From assembly GCA_017935325.1 (NCBI GenBank), contig JAGBHV010000073.1, forward strand, positions 44,371-108,370: DNA of 64,000 nucleotides. Direction: 5' to 3'. Of this stretch, positions 62,029 through 64,000 are shown piece after piece (position 1 is the first letter of the stretch; each line of letters opens with the position of its first letter). Under the pieces are notes generated by a model that saw only the letters and a list, made by a program, of their open reading frames with translations, was not told the DNA's origin and did not search any database. This stretch comes from Clostridia bacterium. Lineage in GTDB: Bacteria; Bacillota; Clostridia; Oscillospirales; Acutalibacteraceae. Made by a program: the position numbers and the translations under genes.

Positions 62029-62047
62029 CTTTATTATCAAGCGTGAT

Positions 62048-62776
62048 TTACACTATTCTATTTACAGCATCAACTATTATCTGCAAAAGGTTTTTATCAA
62101 AATTTTCAAACTCCGTAACTTCAATTTTTATACCCGTCATTCTTCTCAACCACGTTGCTGCAGCAGCAAATCTGCCATAGTCAAAAGACAGATGAAAACT
62201 ATCACGGCAGAGTGAAATACCTCCGTTTTCATAATCAAAATCCGATGTGTTTTCCCGTAAATACTGAATCACTTTACCCGTGGGTATAATTTCAGCATTT
62301 ATGCTTTGAGCTGCTTTCTGCGAAACTGAAATAATATGATTGTACATTAATTTCTGATCGCGGTTATATTTCAGAAAGCCTTCATGCAATGAATCTTTTT
62401 CATAGCTCCAGGTCTGATGAAAATAAAGCTTTGCCTGCGGCTGAAACTGCTTTACAAGCTTAACAAGAGATGATAAATACGGCTCATATGTGTCGATAAG
62501 TCCGCTCATATGACTCACCTGCTGCAAAGTAATTACATCCCATTTGTCTTTTTTCAAAGCTGACAGAATACTGATTTTAGTTTCTGCTTCATTACCGTTT
62601 ATTTCATAATCGTAAAAAGGATTATCCTCAGTCGCATTCTGCCAATGCATTTCAAGGCTGCATCCGCCGATAAAAAGATTTGCCGTTTCAAGTTCATAAC
62701 CGTGCAATGAAGCCAGCTTATGAAGATATCTGTGTGCATCTGTTGAAAAACTGTTTCCTATAGATAAAATTTTCAT
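62048..62776 (-). CDS. DUF4886-family SGNH-like hydrolase
   Basis: This 242-residue protein begins KILSIGNSFSTDAHRYLHKL, an SGNH/GDSL block I (GNSFS), with ANLFIGGCSLEMHW, DVITLQQVSHMSG and a C-terminal CRDSFHLSFDYGRFA giving the catalytic Asp-x-x-His. This is the DUF4886 pattern, suspected to be esterases acting on acylated sugars. No signal peptide is visible. Its ATG overlaps the stop of the preceding PQ-loop gene (ATGA at 62776-62773), so the two are coupled. Confidence 0.85.
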   Translation of the reverse strand: MKILSIGNSFSTDAHRYLHKLASLHGYELETANLFIGGCSLEMHWQNATEDNPFYDYEINGNEAETKISILSALKKDKWDVITLQQVSHMSGLIDTYEPYLSSLVKLVKQFQPQAKLYFHQTWSYEKDSLHEGFLKYNRDQKLMYNHIISVSQKAAQSINAEIIPTGKVIQYLRENTSDFDYENGGISLCRDSFHLSFDYGRFAAAATWLRRMTGIKIEVTEFENFDKNLLQIIVDAVNRIV

Positions 62777-63069
62777 TTTTCTGCTCTCCTGTCCAAAGCT
62801 CTGTTTCTGAAATAAAGAATCAGATCAAGACCCACCATTAAGAGATTAAGGCAATAAAAAAACAGAACATACCATTTCTGAGAAATTGATGCCATATATG
62901 CTTCGTTCAAAAACTTAGATGTGATTCCTGCTATATAGCCAAAGAAAATCAGTAATAAAAAACACAGACTTTTCCCCTTAGCTGTGCGTGACTTATATGA
63001 TTTTATTACATTCAACGGCCATGAAGCACCAAAGCTTACTATCATTACAACTTCTAAAAATTCAGCCAT
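62773..63069 (-). CDS. PQ-loop (SemiSWEET-like) small membrane protein
   Basis: This 98-residue protein has three hydrophobic helices (about 5-22, 34-54, 67-88). FGASWPLNVIKSYKSRTAKG followed by KSLCFLLLIFFGYIAG resembles the PQ-loop repeat (x-P-x-I-x-x-Y-x-x-K-S-A-K-G-x-S) of SemiSWEET sugar carriers. The three-helix size fits a half-transporter that dimerises. Coupled translation with a putative sugar esterase suggests a carbohydrate role; this is inference. ATG 63069 follows TGAGGAG, and TTGATT-17 bp-TAATAT upstream is a plausible promoter. Confidence 0.75.
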   Translation of the reverse strand: MAEFLEVVMIVSFGASWPLNVIKSYKSRTAKGKSLCFLLLIFFGYIAGITSKFLNEAYMASISQKWYVLFFYCLNLLMVGLDLILYFRNRALDRRAEK

Positions 63070-63130
63070 TATATCAACTCCTCAGACACAATATTAATAC
63101 AACTGAAAGATAAAATCAAGTCTTTCATGC

Positions 63131-63161
63131 AAAAACCCCCGTTACATCTCTGCAACGGGGG
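63131..63161 (-). terminator. Terminator of the repetitive surface protein gene
   Basis: CCCCCGTT (63136-63143) pairs with AACGGGGG (63154-63161). On the minus strand, TTTTT (63135-63131) follows. It lies 45 bp after the stop codon. Confidence 0.85.
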
Positions 63162-63205
63162 CATGTTTAATTTACTTTACGATAATCTGAATAGTAGTTT
63201 CAGAA

Positions 63206-64000
63206 TTATACGAAATACCAAGCACAACCGATGAGGAAGAGCCAGATGAGCCACTGACAGAATGTGTACTTAACTTTTACATTGCATTCTGCTGTGTCAA
63301 TTACATTGCCTTCTGCATCTACAAGTGTAGCTGTGATTGTTGCACAGCCGCGTTTGTGTGTTGTTACGTTACCATCTTCGTCAACTGTTGCTACTTTTTC
63401 GTTGTCTGAACTCCAGATTACTTCGTAGTCAAGTTTAAGCTGGTCTTCAGGAAGTACAGTTTCTGTAAGTGTGAATGCAGGAGCTTTTCTTACATAGTAT
63501 GTTTCTACATATTCCTGATCAAGTTCAATACCTGTTGCGGGTACTTTTCTGATTTCTGTATCAAGGAGTACACCACAAATGTCACAGTACTGGTTCCATG
63601 TGCCGGGGTTAGCTGTATCTTCTACCCATTCACCTGCTGTATGACCAAGTGCTGCCACTTCGTCTGCTACATAGCTGTCACCGCAAACTGAGCATGTGTA
63701 TGTTGTGAAGCCTGCTTCTGTACATGTAGGATCTGTTACTACTGCTTCATAATCGTGGCCGAGAGCTTCGATTGTTGTTGTCACTCTTGAGAGTTCTGCA
63801 TTACATACTGTACAGTAAACTACTGTGTCATATGAACCATCTTCTGTACATGTTGCTTCTACTCTGTTTTCTTCAACTGCTTCGCCTTCTGTGTGACCAA
63901 GAGCTTCGATTGTTGTTGTTACTCTTGAGAGTTCTGCATCACATACTGTACAGTAAACTACTGTGTCATATGAACCTTCTTCTGTACATGTTGCTTCTAC
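63206..64000 (-). CDS. Repetitive Cys-containing surface protein with Ig-like domain and hydrophobic C-terminal tail, 3' part
   Basis: The reading frame is open to the window edge, so at least 264 codons of a longer gene are seen; a GTG at 63784 is internal, not a start. The visible N-terminal part is a tandem 46-residue (138-bp) repeat, VEATCTE(E/D)GSYDTVVYCTVC ... ALGHTEGEAVEENR. Each unit has a C ... CxxC set. A diverged unit TCTEAGFTTYTCSVCGDSYV follows. Next is a BIG2-like Ig domain (about 120-240 of the visible part, with VIWSSDNEKVATVDEDGNV). The end is FCQWLIWLFLIGCAWYFV, a hydrophobic tail without a positive end. Such proteins are surface-displayed in Clostridia; the ligand is unknown. 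Confidence 0.85.
   Translation of the reverse strand, partial: VEATCTEEGSYDTVVYCTVCDAELSRVTTTIEALGHTEGEAVEENRVEATCTEDGSYDTVVYCTVCNAELSRVTTTIEALGHDYEAVVTDPTCTEAGFTTYTCSVCGDSYVADEVAALGHTAGEWVEDTANPGTWNQYCDICGVLLDTEIRKVPATGIELDQEYVETYYVRKAPAFTLTETVLPEDQLKLDYEVIWSSDNEKVATVDEDGNVTTHKRGCATITATLVDAEGNVIDTAECNVKVKYTFCQWLIWLFLIGCAWYFV

Overview
The window reads as chromosome of a low-GC Gram-positive Clostridia member, probably a gut Oscillospirales/Ruminococcaceae-type organism. The basis is a PolC-type replicative polymerase, the pyrH-frr-uppS-cdsA-dxr-rseP-ispG-polC operon, a tepA-ftsK pair, a zinc-type L28, strong AGGAGG ribosome binding sites, TTGACA/TATAAT promoters with 17-bp spacers, and many secreted or surface proteins and glycosidases. 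No phage, integrase, transposase or CRISPR array was recognised.

Layout. 1-4.1 kb: 5' end of folC, valS, and divergent alr. 4.1-10.3 kb: surface and cell-wall functions: an NlpC/P60-ricin-InlB-repeat protein controlled by a small divergent XRE regulator with three visible operators, a BspA-like LRR/FN3 protein, and a beta-lactamase-like serine hydrolase interrupted by one in-frame stop. 10.3-17.4 kb: M20 peptidase overlapping a GH106-like glycosidase, a pantothenate pair (coaX plus an ECF S-component), and a PflX-like radical SAM protein. 17.4-27.6 kb: a single-promoter myo-inositol operon (secreted phosphoesterase, GPH symporter, iolC, iolB, iolD, iolE, mmsA, iolG). 28-34.5 kb: XRE-TPR regulator, a small DUF6440 gene, GH4 MelA, a GlgE-like GH13 protein and a DUF4091 protein. 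34.5-42.8 kb: operon tepA-ftsK-ygiQ-MBL hydrolase-mnmA, preceded by an EamA permease. 43-54.8 kb: rpmB, a repeat block, nanA and the pyrH-to-polC housekeeping operon. 54.9-64 kb: tandem GH16 genes, a second phosphoesterase, a PutP-like symporter, tRNA-Leu(CAG) with a tandem array derived from its own 3' end, a GH43-like protein, a DUF4886/PQ-loop pair, and the 3' end of a repetitive surface protein.

The most unusual content lies between genes. Three blocks (27.6-28.0, 28.9-29.1 and 43.3-43.8 kb) are mosaics of interchangeable GC-rich palindromic modules separated by copies of an AT palindrome. One of them abuts the last 11 codons of a lost surface-protein gene. The tRNA-Leu locus carries two extra copies of its T-arm/acceptor end, each inside a larger inverted repeat. 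The leader before this tRNA has two tandem hairpins whose stems covary. Other points worth checking are a PolC without its proofreading exonuclease insert, a hydrophobic C-terminal tail ending in WY shared by surface proteins, and an inositol operon headed by an exported phosphoesterase.

All functional names come from reading protein motifs by eye; no database search was run.
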